Assembly (NCBI GenBank): GCA_963712565.1
Contig: CAVQIP010000075.1
Coordinates: 1 to 64,000 of the forward strand
Source: VAZQ01 sp963712565
GTDB lineage: Bacteria; Pseudomonadota; Alphaproteobacteria; Rhizobiales; Xanthobacteraceae
DNA: 64,000 bases
Reading direction: 5' to 3'
Within the stretch, counting starts at the first letter, position 1, and each line of letters starts with the position of its first letter. The translations under genes and the position numbers were made by a program. The notes below the pieces were generated by a model. That model searched no databases and was not told the origin of the DNA. It saw only the letters and a list, made by a program, of their open reading frames with translations. Below, piece by piece: positions 15,624 to 24,411 of the stretch.

Positions 15624-16650
15624 TCAGGTCAGCGTGAAGGCTGAGGTCGCCGAGCTTCTCGATCGAGGTGACGAGCTTGTCGCCGGGCTTGAGCCAGACC
15701 TGCTTGTCCTTGGGGTAGCCCGAAATCACGCCCTCGGGCGTGCCGGTGAAGATGATGTCGCCGGGCTTGAGCGTGAAATAGCGCGAGATATAGCTCACGA
15801 GCTGCTTGCAGTTGAACACCATGTCGGAGGTGTTCGAGGACTGCCGCACCTCGCCGTTGACCCGGCACTCGATCTTGAGGTTGTCGCCGTCCACTTGATC
15901 GGCACTGACGAGCCACGGTCCCACCGGCGCCGCTCCGTCCAGACTCTTGCCGAGCATCCACTGGGTCGAGCGCGATTGCAGGTCGCGCGCGGTGAAGTCG
16001 TTGCCGGTGGCATAGCCGAAGATGTAATTGGGCGCATCCGCCTCCGAGACGTTGCGGGCGCGGCGCCCGATCACGATCACCAGCTCGGCCTCGTAGTCGA
16101 ATTTCTGGGCGTCCTCCTCGGACACGCCGATGGTGCCGCCGTGGCAGTTCAGCGCGGTGTTGTATTTGTTGAACAGGATCGGCTGCTTGGGCACCGGGTT
16201 GCCGGTCTCGGCGGCGTGCTTGCGGTAGTTGAGCCCGATGCAGATGATCTTTTCCGGACTGGTGACGCAGGGCCCGAACGCCGCCTTGTCCGCTGCGACG
16301 AAATAGCGGTCGGCCGCCGCGCTCGCGCGCGCCTTGTCGTTGAGGCGTCGCAGCCCGTTGATGTCGCCTTGGCCCTTGAACACCGCGTCGATGGTGGTCG
16401 GTGCGCCTTCGCGAAAATCTTGCTCGGCGGCGGCGACGTCGAGGATGCCGCGGTCGGTGCGCAGCCCCAGGCCGTATCCGTCCGGCCGCCGCAGCGTGGC
16501 GAAGGTCATGCCCTTCGGCAGCTCCTTGAGCTCGCTCGTTCGTACACCGCTCTGCGCAACGGCGTCGGTCGCCGCCGGCAGGCTCGCTGCCGCTGCGGCA
16601 ACGCCGAAGAGGCTGGTGGTCTTGAGAAACGTTCTGCGGTCGTGATCCAT
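15624..16650 (-). CDS. Tat-exported fumarylacetoacetate hydrolase (FAH) family protein, frameshifted at its last codons
   Basis: An FAH-superfamily hydrolase/decarboxylase. The core has CIGLNYRKHAAETG, then FDYEAELVIVIGRRARNV with the acidic metal ligands, GNDFTARDLQ, KSLDGAAPVGPW, and PGDIIFTGTPEGV. An N-terminal twin-arginine signal (DRRTFLKTT, hydrophobic stretch, cleavage near AVAQ) predicts export, unusual for a family that is mostly cytoplasmic. GGGAGG lies 7 bases before ATG 16650. The family ends with GDLSLTLT. Here one extra T near 15637 turns this into GDLSLHADLS and the frame runs on to 15478. Removing it gives the expected stop at 15624-15626 and 341 residues. The substrate is unknown. 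Confidence 0.86.
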
Positions 16651-16950
16651 GTTGTCGCCTCCCGGGGGGTCATGCGGCGCCGTTGATCGGCGCGGCTTGG
16701 CGCACAATAGCGCATTTGCGGTCGGCTTTGGACGGGAAGGGCGAGCCTGTGCAGAGCATTGCGCAAAATTCCGGTGGCATGAAAGATCATTCCATATCAA
16801 ATGTTTAAGGTGAGGTGCCGCGGGGCCTCGCCGCGGTCGGCGCGGCCCTCGCACCAAGCTCTCTCGGTCACGACCTCGACATGTTTTGCCGTTCATCCTT
16901 GTACTGCCCGTTCGGGTCGCTCGCCGCCCGACGGGAATGGAGGATCCCCC
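16651..16950. promoter_or_regulatory. Divergent intergenic region upstream of the FAH hydrolase and alpha-2-macroglobulin genes
   Basis: A 300-base spacer that must contain promoters for both directions. Ribosome binding sites are visible at both ends: GGGAGG before 16650 on the minus strand, and GGAGGA about 8 bases before ATG 16951. An A/T-richer stretch lies around 16780-16808. I cannot assign a defined promoter or operator. Confidence 0.35.
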
Positions 16951-19900
16951 ATGCTCGCGTTCGTTCGCGCTGCCTGCGCAGCCGCGCTCGTCCTGCTGTT
17001 GTCCGTCCCCGCCAACGCCGCCGACAAGCCGTTCAAACGCGATGATCTCGCCGACGCGGCGATCAAGCTGGAAGCCCAGATCAAGGCCGAAGCCGGCCAG
17101 GTGGGCAAGCCCGCCGCCGCGCTGCGGCGCGAGGCCGACGCCGCCTTCCAGCGCAACGATTTCCGCAGCGGCATGCAGATCCTCGGGCAGATCGTGGCGG
17201 TCGCGCCCGACGACAGCGCGAACTGGCTGCGCCTCGCCAAGGCGGTGCTCCAGATCCGCCCGAGCAACGACCGCGAGAAGAGCCTGCTGCTGGAACGCGC
17301 CGCGACCGCTGCCTATCTCGCCTACCAGCGCTCCGGCAATTCCGGCGAGGAGGCCGAAAGCCTGGTGGTGATCGCGCGCAGCTATGCCGATCGCTCGGTC
17401 TGGCGTCCGGCGCTCGACGCGCTGCGCGTTTCGCTCGAGCTGCGCGAGGTCGCCGAGGTGCGCCAGCAGTACGAGCGCCTGCGCGAGGATCACGGCTTCC
17501 GGCTGCTCGACTACAGCGTCGACGCCGATGCGGCCTCGCCCCGCGCCTGTTTCCAGTTCTCCGAAGACCTGGCGGGCAAACGCACCGACTTCTCGCCCTT
17601 CGTCGCCGTCGGCGGCCAGGACAAGCCCGCGCTGTCGGTGCAGGACCGGCAGCTCTGCGTCGAGGGCCTCAAGCACGGCGAGCGCTACGCCATCACGTTG
17701 CGCGCCGGCATTCCCTCTCTGGTGAAGGAGACGCTGTCGAAATCGGCGGACTTCAACATCTATGTGCGTGACCGCAAGCCGTTGGTGCGCTTCACCGGCA
17801 AGGCCTATGTGCTGCCGCGCACCGGCCAGCGCGGCATTCCGGTGGTCAGCGTCAATACCGCGTCGGTGACGCTCGAAGTCTATCGCATCGGCGATCGCAA
17901 TCTGCTCGAGACGGTGGTGGGACGCGACTTCCAGCGCAGCCTCGACCGCTACGACCTCGAGCGCCTGACCGAAGAGCGCGGCTCGCAGGTCTGGAAAGGC
18001 GAGATGACGGTCGAGCAGGTGCTCAACACCGACGTCACCACCGCCTTCCCGGTCGCCGACGCCATCGGCAGGCTGGCGCCCGGCGTCTATGTCGTGGTGG
18101 CGCAGCCGACCGGCGCGATCAAGGATGACACGGATTCGTTCGCCACCCAGTGGTTCATCGTCTCCGATCTCGGCCTGACCGCGCTTTCCGGCAACGACGG
18201 CATCCATGTCTTCGTGCATTCGCTCGAGACCGCCCAGGCGAAGGGCGCGGTCGAGGTGCGGCTGATCTCGCGCGGCAATGAGGTCTTGGCGCGCCGGCGC
18301 ACCAGCGACACCGGCCACCTGCAGTTCGAGGCCAATCTGGCGCGTGGCGAAGGCGCGCTCGCCCCGGCCATGCTGATCGCGAGCGACACCAAGGGCGACT
18401 ACGCGTTCCTGAGCCTGAAGGCGCCGGCCTTCGATCTCACCGACCGCGGCGTCTCCGGCCGCGCGGTGCCCGCCGGCCTCGACGCCTTCGTCTTCACCGA
18501 GCGCGGGGTCTACCGCTCCGGCGAGACGGTGCAGGTGACGACGCTGTTGCGCAACGGCCAGGGCGTGGCCGCGCTCGACGTCCCGCTCACGCTCGTGGTC
18601 GAGCGGCCGGACGGGGTCGAATATCGCCGCACCGTGGTGCCCGATCAGGGCGTGGGCGGGCGGGCCCTGTCGGTGCCTCTGGTGTCATCGGCCCCGACCG
18701 GCACTTGGCGCGTGCGCGCCTTCACCGATCCGAAGCGCCCGCCGGTCGGCGAGGCCACCTTCATGGTCGAGGACTATGTGCCCGACCGGCTCGACTTCGA
18801 GCTCGCCTCCAAGGCCAAGGGCGTCTCCAGGACCACGCCGGCCGAGATCACGGTGGACGGACATTATCTCTACGGCGCGCCAGCGGCGAAACTCGAGCTC
18901 GAAGGCGAGGTGATCGTATCGCCGGCGAGCGAGCGGCCGGGCTTTGCCCGCTACCAGTTCGGGCTGGCCGACGAGGACGTCGAGACCACCCGCCAACTGC
19001 TGGAAAACCTGCCGGACACGGACGACAACGGCAAGGCAAGTTTTGCCGTGACACTCGAGAAGCAGCCGGCGACGACGCGCCCGCTCGAGGCGCAAGTGAT
19101 CGTGCGTCTGGCCGAGGCCGGCGGGCGCGCGGTCGAACGCAAGCTCACGCTGCCGGTGATTCCGGCGGGGCCGATGATCGGCGTCAAGCCGCTGTTCTCC
19201 GGCCGCTCGCTCGGCGAAGGCGAGAGCGCGGCCTTCGACGTGGTGGTCGCGGCGCCGGATGGAACCTCGCTTGCGCGCAACGGCCTGCGCTACGAGCTGT
19301 TCAAGGTCGAGACCAAGTACCAGTGGTACCGGCGCGACGGCGGCTGGGACTTCGAGCCGGTGAAGACGACCAAGCGCGTCGCCGACGGCCAGCTCGACGT
19401 CGCCGCCGACAAGCCGGCGCGCATCTCGGTTCCGGTGCAATGGGGCCGCTACAGCCTGGAAGTGTCGACCGGCGATCGCAACGGGCCGGTCACCTCGGTC
19501 GGCTTCGATGCCGGCTGGTATGCGGAAGCGAGCGCGGACACGCCGGACCTCTTGGAAATCGCCCTCGACAAGCCGGAATACGTCCCCGGCGACAGCATGA
19601 CGGTGGCGGTGACCGCGCGCACCGCCGGCAAGGTCACGCTCAACGTCATCGCCGACCGCCTGATCACCACGGTCACGCAAGACGTGACGCCCGGCACGGC
19701 GCGGCTGCGCGTCCCGGTCGGCAACGACTGGGGCACCGGCGCCTATGTGGTCGCGACCCTGCGCCGCCCGCTCGATGCCGGCGCCGAGCGCATGCCAGGC
19801 CGCGCCATCGGCGTGCAATGGTTCTCGATCAACCGCAAGGCGCGCACGCTCGCCCTCGACCTGGGCTTGCCGGCGCTGCTGCGTCCGAACAGTACGCTGC

Positions 19901-22155
19901 GCGTCCCGGTCAAGGTCGCGGGACTCGCTCCCGGCGAGGAGGCGCGCATCGTCGTCGCCGCGGTCGATGTCGGCATCCTCAACCTCACCGGCTACAAGCC
20001 GCCGGCGCCCGACGACTACTATCTCGGCCAGCGCCGGCTCACCGCCGACATCCGCGATCTCTACGGCCAGCTCATCGACGGGATGCAGGGCGCGCGCGGC
20101 CAGATCAGGACCGGCGGCGACGCCGGCGCCGCCGAGCTGCAGGGCTCGCCGCCCACGCAGAAGCCGCTCGCGCTCTATTCCGGCATCGTCGCCGTCAAGC
20201 CCGACGGCACCGCCGAGATCGCGTTCGAGATCCCGGATTTTGCCGGCACCGCGCGCGTGATGGCCGTCGCCTGGTCGAAGGACAAGGTCGGCCGCGCCAG
20301 CGGCGACGTCACCATCCGCGATCCGGTCGTGCTCACGGCGACGCTGCCGCGTTTCCTGCTCAACGGCGACCGCGGCACCATGCATCTCGACCTCGACAAT
20401 GTCGAAGGCCAGGCCGGCGACTACCGGCTGGAGGTGAGGAGCGAAGGCGTCAATGTCGGCGGTTCCGCGCCGCAGACGCTCAGGCTCAACGCCAAGCAGC
20501 GTAGCTCCGTCACGCTGCCGCTGTCGGCGGCAGCCGCCGGCGCTGCGGCGGTGATCGTGCGCGTCAGCGGGCCGGGCGGCTTCGCGCTCGAGCGCAATTA
20601 TCCGCTCAACGTGCGGCCTGCGACCCAGATCCTCGCCCGCCGCACGGTCAAGCCGCTGGCCAAGGGTGAAAGCCTCACGCTCTCGAACGACCTGTTCGCC
20701 GATCTCGTGCCGGGCAGCGCGAGCGTCGCGCTATCGGTCGGTCTTCCGAGCGCGCTCGATGCGGCGGCGCTGCTGGCGGCGCTCGACCGCTACCCGTTCG
20801 GCTGCTCGGAGCAGATTGCAAGCCGCGCGCTGCCGCTGCTCTACGTCAACGATCTGGCGGGCGCGGCGCATCTGGCGCTCGACACCGGGGTCGATCAGCG
20901 CATCCGCGACTCCATCGACCGGCTGCTGGCGCGTCAGGGCTCCAACGGCTCGTTCGGACTGTGGTCGGCCGGCGGCGATGACGTCTGGCTCGATGCCTAC
21001 GTCACCGACTTCCTGACGCGCGCGCGCGAGCGCGGCTTTGCCGTGCCCGATATCGGCTTCAAGCTCGCGCTCGATCGGCTGCGCAATTTCGTCGGCAACG
21101 CCGAGGACCCGGCCAAGGACGGCGGGCGCAATCTCGCCTATGCGCTCTACGTGCTGGCGCGGAACGGCGCCGCGCCGGTCGGCGATCTGCGCTACTTCGC
21201 CGACACCAAGCTCGATGCGATCGCAACTCCGATCGCCAAGGCGCAGATCGCCGCGGCGCTCGGCATGCTCGGCGACCGCGCGCGGGCCGAGCGCGTCTAC
21301 GCCGCGGCGCTGGCGTCGATCGCCCCGCGGCCGGTGCTGGACTACGGCCGCCACGACTATGGCTCGGTGCTGCGCGATGCGGCGGCGCTGGTCACGCTCG
21401 CGTCCGAAGGCGGCGCACCGCGGGCGACCATCACCGGCGCGGTCGAGCGCGTGGAGGCCGCGCGCAACCTCACGCCCTATACCTCGACGCAGGAGAACGC
21501 GTGGATGGTGCTCGCGGCCCGCGCGCTGGCGAAGGATGCGCAGACCGTTGCGCTCGACGTCGGCGGCGAGAAGACGCAAGGCGCGCTCAATCGCAACCTG
21601 CGTGCGGGCGACCTGCAACAGCCGCTGAAGGTGACCAACAGCGGCGAGGCCGCGGTGCAGGCGGTCGTTACGGTGTCGGGCGCGCCGCTCGTCCCCGAGC
21701 CCGCCGCCGAGAACGGCTTCAAGATCGAGCGCAAGTACTACACGCTCGACGGCCAGGCCACCGATGCGACCAAAGCCCGGCAGAACGACCGCTTTGCCGT
21801 GGTGCTGAAGATCACCGAGCCGCAGCCGCAGTTCGGGCGCGTCATCGTCGCCGATTACCTGCCGGCCGGCTTCGAGATCGACAATCCGCGGCTGGTGTCT
21901 TCGGGCGACACCGGCACGCTCGCCTGGATCGAGGACGCGCAGGAGCCGGTGAATTCCGAATTCCGCGACGACCGCTTCAGCGCCGCGTTCGAGCGCAAGA
22001 GCGGTGACGCCTCGGTGTTCACCGTCGCCTATGTGGTGCGCGCGGTCTCGCCCGGCCGTTACGTCCACCCGCAGGCCTATGTGGAGGATATGTACCGGCC
22101 CGACCGCTTCGGCCGCACCGCCAGCGGGACGGTCGAGGTGACGGCGGCGAAGTGA
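16951..22155 (+). CDS. Bacterial alpha-2-macroglobulin family protein with thioester motif
   Basis: A 1734-residue periplasmic protease-trap protein. The order is signal peptide (cleavage near NAADKPF), a TPR-like helical segment (about 30-170), repeated macroglobulin beta domains including VFTERGVYRSGETVQVTTLLRN (MG2-type), the EIPDFAGTARVMAVAW strand pair, then the alpha/alpha-toroid thioester domain with GCSEQ (Cys1285). Cys and Gln of C-x-E-Q should form the reactive thioester that crosslinks attacking proteases. The signal peptide has no lipobox, so the protein looks soluble, unlike E. coli YfhM. The gene is immediately followed by the PBP1C gene, the usual pairing, thought to protect and repair cell wall after outer-membrane damage. 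ATG 16951 has GGAGGA upstream. Confidence 0.95.
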   Translation: MLAFVRAACAAALVLLLSVPANAADKPFKRDDLADAAIKLEAQIKAEAGQVGKPAAALRREADAAFQRNDFRSGMQILGQIVAVAPDDSANWLRLAKAVLQIRPSNDREKSLLLERAATAAYLAYQRSGNSGEEAESLVVIARSYADRSVWRPALDALRVSLELREVAEVRQQYERLREDHGFRLLDYSVDADAASPRACFQFSEDLAGKRTDFSPFVAVGGQDKPALSVQDRQLCVEGLKHGERYAITLRAGIPSLVKETLSKSADFNIYVRDRKPLVRFTGKAYVLPRTGQRGIPVVSVNTASVTLEVYRIGDRNLLETVVGRDFQRSLDRYDLERLTEERGSQVWKGEMTVEQVLNTDVTTAFPVADAIGRLAPGVYVVVAQPTGAIKDDTDSFATQWFIVSDLGLTALSGNDGIHVFVHSLETAQAKGAVEVRLISRGNEVLARRRTSDTGHLQFEANLARGEGALAPAMLIASDTKGDYAFLSLKAPAFDLTDRGVSGRAVPAGLDAFVFTERGVYRSGETVQVTTLLRNGQGVAALDVPLTLVVERPDGVEYRRTVVPDQGVGGRALSVPLVSSAPTGTWRVRAFTDPKRPPVGEATFMVEDYVPDRLDFELASKAKGVSRTTPAEITVDGHYLYGAPAAKLELEGEVIVSPASERPGFARYQFGLADEDVETTRQLLENLPDTDDNGKASFAVTLEKQPATTRPLEAQVIVRLAEAGGRAVERKLTLPVIPAGPMIGVKPLFSGRSLGEGESAAFDVVVAAPDGTSLARNGLRYELFKVETKYQWYRRDGGWDFEPVKTTKRVADGQLDVAADKPARISVPVQWGRYSLEVSTGDRNGPVTSVGFDAGWYAEASADTPDLLEIALDKPEYVPGDSMTVAVTARTAGKVTLNVIADRLITTVTQDVTPGTARLRVPVGNDWGTGAYVVATLRRPLDAGAERMPGRAIGVQWFSINRKARTLALDLGLPALLRPNSTLRVPVKVAGLAPGEEARIVVAAVDVGILNLTGYKPPAPDDYYLGQRRLTADIRDLYGQLIDGMQGARGQIRTGGDAGAAELQGSPPTQKPLALYSGIVAVKPDGTAEIAFEIPDFAGTARVMAVAWSKDKVGRASGDVTIRDPVVLTATLPRFLLNGDRGTMHLDLDNVEGQAGDYRLEVRSEGVNVGGSAPQTLRLNAKQRSSVTLPLSAAAAGAAAVIVRVSGPGGFALERNYPLNVRPATQILARRTVKPLAKGESLTLSNDLFADLVPGSASVALSVGLPSALDAAALLAALDRYPFGCSEQIASRALPLLYVNDLAGAAHLALDTGVDQRIRDSIDRLLARQGSNGSFGLWSAGGDDVWLDAYVTDFLTRARERGFAVPDIGFKLALDRLRNFVGNAEDPAKDGGRNLAYALYVLARNGAAPVGDLRYFADTKLDAIATPIAKAQIAAALGMLGDRARAERVYAAALASIAPRPVLDYGRHDYGSVLRDAAALVTLASEGGAPRATITGAVERVEAARNLTPYTSTQENAWMVLAARALAKDAQTVALDVGGEKTQGALNRNLRAGDLQQPLKVTNSGEAAVQAVVTVSGAPLVPEPAAENGFKIERKYYTLDGQATDATKARQNDRFAVVLKITEPQPQFGRVIVADYLPAGFEIDNPRLVSSGDTGTLAWIEDAQEPVNSEFRDDRFSAAFERKSGDASVFTVAYVVRAVSPGRYVHPQAYVEDMYRPDRFGRTASGTVEVTAAK

Positions 22156-22190
22156 GATGAGCCAGACGGTTGCCGCGCACTCGGTGCTTA

Positions 22191-22232
22191 CCTCTTCCCA
22201 TGGGGAGAGGTCCTCTCCCCGCCGGGGAGAGG
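22191..22232. repeat. Two adjacent palindromes at the PBP1C gene start
   Basis: CCTCTTCCCA/TGGGGAGAGG (22191-22210) is directly followed by CCTCTCCCCGCCGGGGAGAGG (22212-22232). Both are inverted repeats of a CCTCTCCCC unit. They sit between the alpha-2-macroglobulin stop and the first clearly conserved residues of PBP1C, exactly where the PBP1C reading frame loses its start. They may be an intergenic palindromic element inside the 5' coding end, and are an obvious place for sequencing slippage. Confidence 0.7.
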
Positions 22233-22302
22233 GAGCCCACCGCGTCGGCGGCGATGGCTGCGTGCGAGCCTCGCCACGGTATTCGTCGCAGCCGTCGCGG
22301 CC

Positions 22303-24315
22303 ATGGCAGCGGGCGGATATTGGATCGCTGCCCTCGGTCCGGCGCCGCTGGGAGAGGGACTTGCATTCTCCACCCTGGTGGTCGACCGCGACGGCAAGCT
22401 GCTGCGGCCCTACACCACCCCGCAAGGACGCTGGCGATTGCCGGCGACGCGCGAGCACGTCGATCCGCGGTTTCTCACACTGCTGCTCGCCTACGAGGAC
22501 AAGCGCTTCGGCGCGCATCGCGGCGTCGACCTGCTCGCGCTCGGCCGCGCGTCGGCGCAGCTCGTCGGCCACGGCCGCATCGTCTCCGGCGCCTCCACCA
22601 TCACCATGCAGGTTGCGCGGCTGCTCGAGCCCCGCGCCGAGCGCAGCTTCACGGCGAAGCTGCGCCAAATGGTGCGCGCGGTCGAAATCGAGCGCGCGCT
22701 CTCCAAGGACGAAATCCTCGCGCTCTATCTGAGCCTCGCGCCCTATGGCGGCAATCTCGAAGGCGTGCGCGCGGCCTCGCTGGCCTATTTCGGCAAGGAG
22801 CCGCGCCGCTTGACCTTGGGCGAGGCGGCGTTGCTGGTGGCCTTGCCGCAATCGCCGGAGCAGCGCCGGCCCGACCGCGCGAGCGAGGCCGCGCGCCGCG
22901 CCCGCGACCGGGTGCTCGACCGCGCCGCCGCCGCCGGCCTCGTGCCGGCGGACGAGATCGAGCGTGCCCGGCACGAGCCGGTGCCGGAGGCACGCAGGCC
23001 CATGCCGATGCTGGCGCCGCATGCGGCCGACGCGGTGGTCGCGGCGGTGCCCGATCGCCGCCTTCACCGCCTCACCATCGACGCGGCGCTGCAGGCGAAT
23101 CTCGAAGAGCTGGCGCGCGAGCGCGCCCGTGCGCTCGGCCCCGAGATTTCGGTGGCGATCCTCGCGGTCGATCATGCGACCGGCGAGGTGCTGGCGCGTG
23201 TCGCCTCGGCCGACTATTTCGACCTCCGCCGCGCCGGTCAGGTCGATATGACGGCGGCGGTGCGCTCGCCGGGCTCGACGCTCAAGCCGTTCATCTATGG
23301 ACTGGGCTTCGAGGACGGCCTCATCCATCCCGACACGCTGATCGACGATCGCCCGATCCGTTTCGGCGGCTACGCGCCGGAGAATTTCGATCTCGTGTTC
23401 CAGGGCACGGTGACCGTGCGTCGCGCCCTGCAGCTGTCGCTGAACGTGCCGGCGGTCGCCGTGCTCGACAAGGTCGGCGCCAGCCGCTTCGCGGCCCGAC
23501 TCGAGCAGGCGGGCGCGGCGGTCAGGCTGCCTCCGGGCGAAGCGCCCGGGCTCGCGATGGGCCTCGGCGGCGTGGGCGTCACGCTCGGCGATCTCGTTGC
23601 GCTCTATGCCGGGCTCGCGCGGCTCGGCACCACGGTCGCGCTGACCGAGCGCGTCACCGGCGAGGAGGGGCCGACGCCGCGCCGGCTCCTGGATGCGGCC
23701 GCCGCCTGGTATGTGGGCCACATCCTGCTCGGCACGCCGCCGCCGGAGAACGCCGCCGGCGGGCGGATCGCGTTCAAGACCGGCACCTCCTATGGATATC
23801 GCGACGCCTGGGCGGTCGGCTTCGACGGCAAGCGCACGATCGGCGTCTGGGTCGGTCGTCCCGATGGCGCGCCCGTGCCCGGCCTGGTCGGACGCGTGGC
23901 CGCGGCGCCGATCCTGTTCGATGCCTTTGCCCGCACCGGCAAGCTGCCCGCGCCGCTGCCGGCCGCGCCCAAGGGCGTGCTGGTCGCGGCGACCGGCAAG
24001 CTGCCGCCGCCGCTGCAGCGCTTCCGCCCGGGCGTGCTCGCGGGCGCGAGCACGGAGCCGCCGCTGCGCATCATGTTTCCGCCTGACGGCGCGAGGCTCG
24101 AGCTTGCCGGCGACGGGTCCGGCAAGCCCGATCCGATCGCGCTCAAGGTGACGGGCGGCGCCGGGACGCTCACCGTGCTGGTCAACGGCCTGCCGCTGGC
24201 GGCGTCGCCCGGCCGGCGCACGCTGTTCTTCGAGCCGGAGGGGCCCGGTTTCGTGCGGCTCACGGTGATGGACGGCCGCGGCGCCACCGACAGCGTCGTG
24301 GTAAGGTTGCAGTAA
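22303..24315 (+). CDS. pbpC: Penicillin-binding protein 1C
   Basis: A bifunctional peptidoglycan glycosyltransferase/transpeptidase anchored in the inner membrane. The GT51 domain has YEDKRFGAHRGVD (catalytic Glu65) and GASTITMQVAR, where TMQ is the PBP1C form. The transpeptidase has SxxK at Ser325-Lys328, SLN at 379-381 and KTG at 492-494. A C-terminal BiPBP_C domain (about 590-670) ends the protein. Numbering is from ATG 22303. Codons upstream in frame encode RRWLRASLATVFVAAVAA, clearly the rest of the membrane anchor, but have no start codon. ATG 22157, one base after the previous stop, is the probable true start in another frame, with an indel or palindrome insertion between. It is coupled to the alpha-2-macroglobulin gene. 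Confidence 0.92.
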   Translation: MAAGGYWIAALGPAPLGEGLAFSTLVVDRDGKLLRPYTTPQGRWRLPATREHVDPRFLTLLLAYEDKRFGAHRGVDLLALGRASAQLVGHGRIVSGASTITMQVARLLEPRAERSFTAKLRQMVRAVEIERALSKDEILALYLSLAPYGGNLEGVRAASLAYFGKEPRRLTLGEAALLVALPQSPEQRRPDRASEAARRARDRVLDRAAAAGLVPADEIERARHEPVPEARRPMPMLAPHAADAVVAAVPDRRLHRLTIDAALQANLEELARERARALGPEISVAILAVDHATGEVLARVASADYFDLRRAGQVDMTAAVRSPGSTLKPFIYGLGFEDGLIHPDTLIDDRPIRFGGYAPENFDLVFQGTVTVRRALQLSLNVPAVAVLDKVGASRFAARLEQAGAAVRLPPGEAPGLAMGLGGVGVTLGDLVALYAGLARLGTTVALTERVTGEEGPTPRRLLDAAAAWYVGHILLGTPPPENAAGGRIAFKTGTSYGYRDAWAVGFDGKRTIGVWVGRPDGAPVPGLVGRVAAAPILFDAFARTGKLPAPLPAAPKGVLVAATGKLPPPLQRFRPGVLAGASTEPPLRIMFPPDGARLELAGDGSGKPDPIALKVTGGAGTLTVLVNGLPLAASPGRRTLFFEPEGPGFVRLTVMDGRGATDSVVVRLQ

Positions 24316-24411
24316 ACCCACGACAGCAGTTATCACGCTCAACTCGGCCCTAGCCGACTGGCGGCGGCCGTTATTCACTCAGCCTTGAGCCGCGTTGACA
24401 GGGCAGGGGAC

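Noticed and set aside
16800..18318. Upstream extension of the FAH hydrolase frame to 18318
   Set aside because: It is antisense to alpha-2-macroglobulin. The Tat signal and ribosome binding site fix the start at 16650.
18685..20385. Overlapping 566-599 codon frames on both strands
   Set aside because: Both are shadows of alpha-2-macroglobulin, with low-complexity Arg/Ala sequence.
20731..24378. Minus-strand frame of 1215 codons
   Set aside because: It covers two strongly conserved plus-strand genes (thioester protein, PBP1C). The composition is typical of an antisense shadow.
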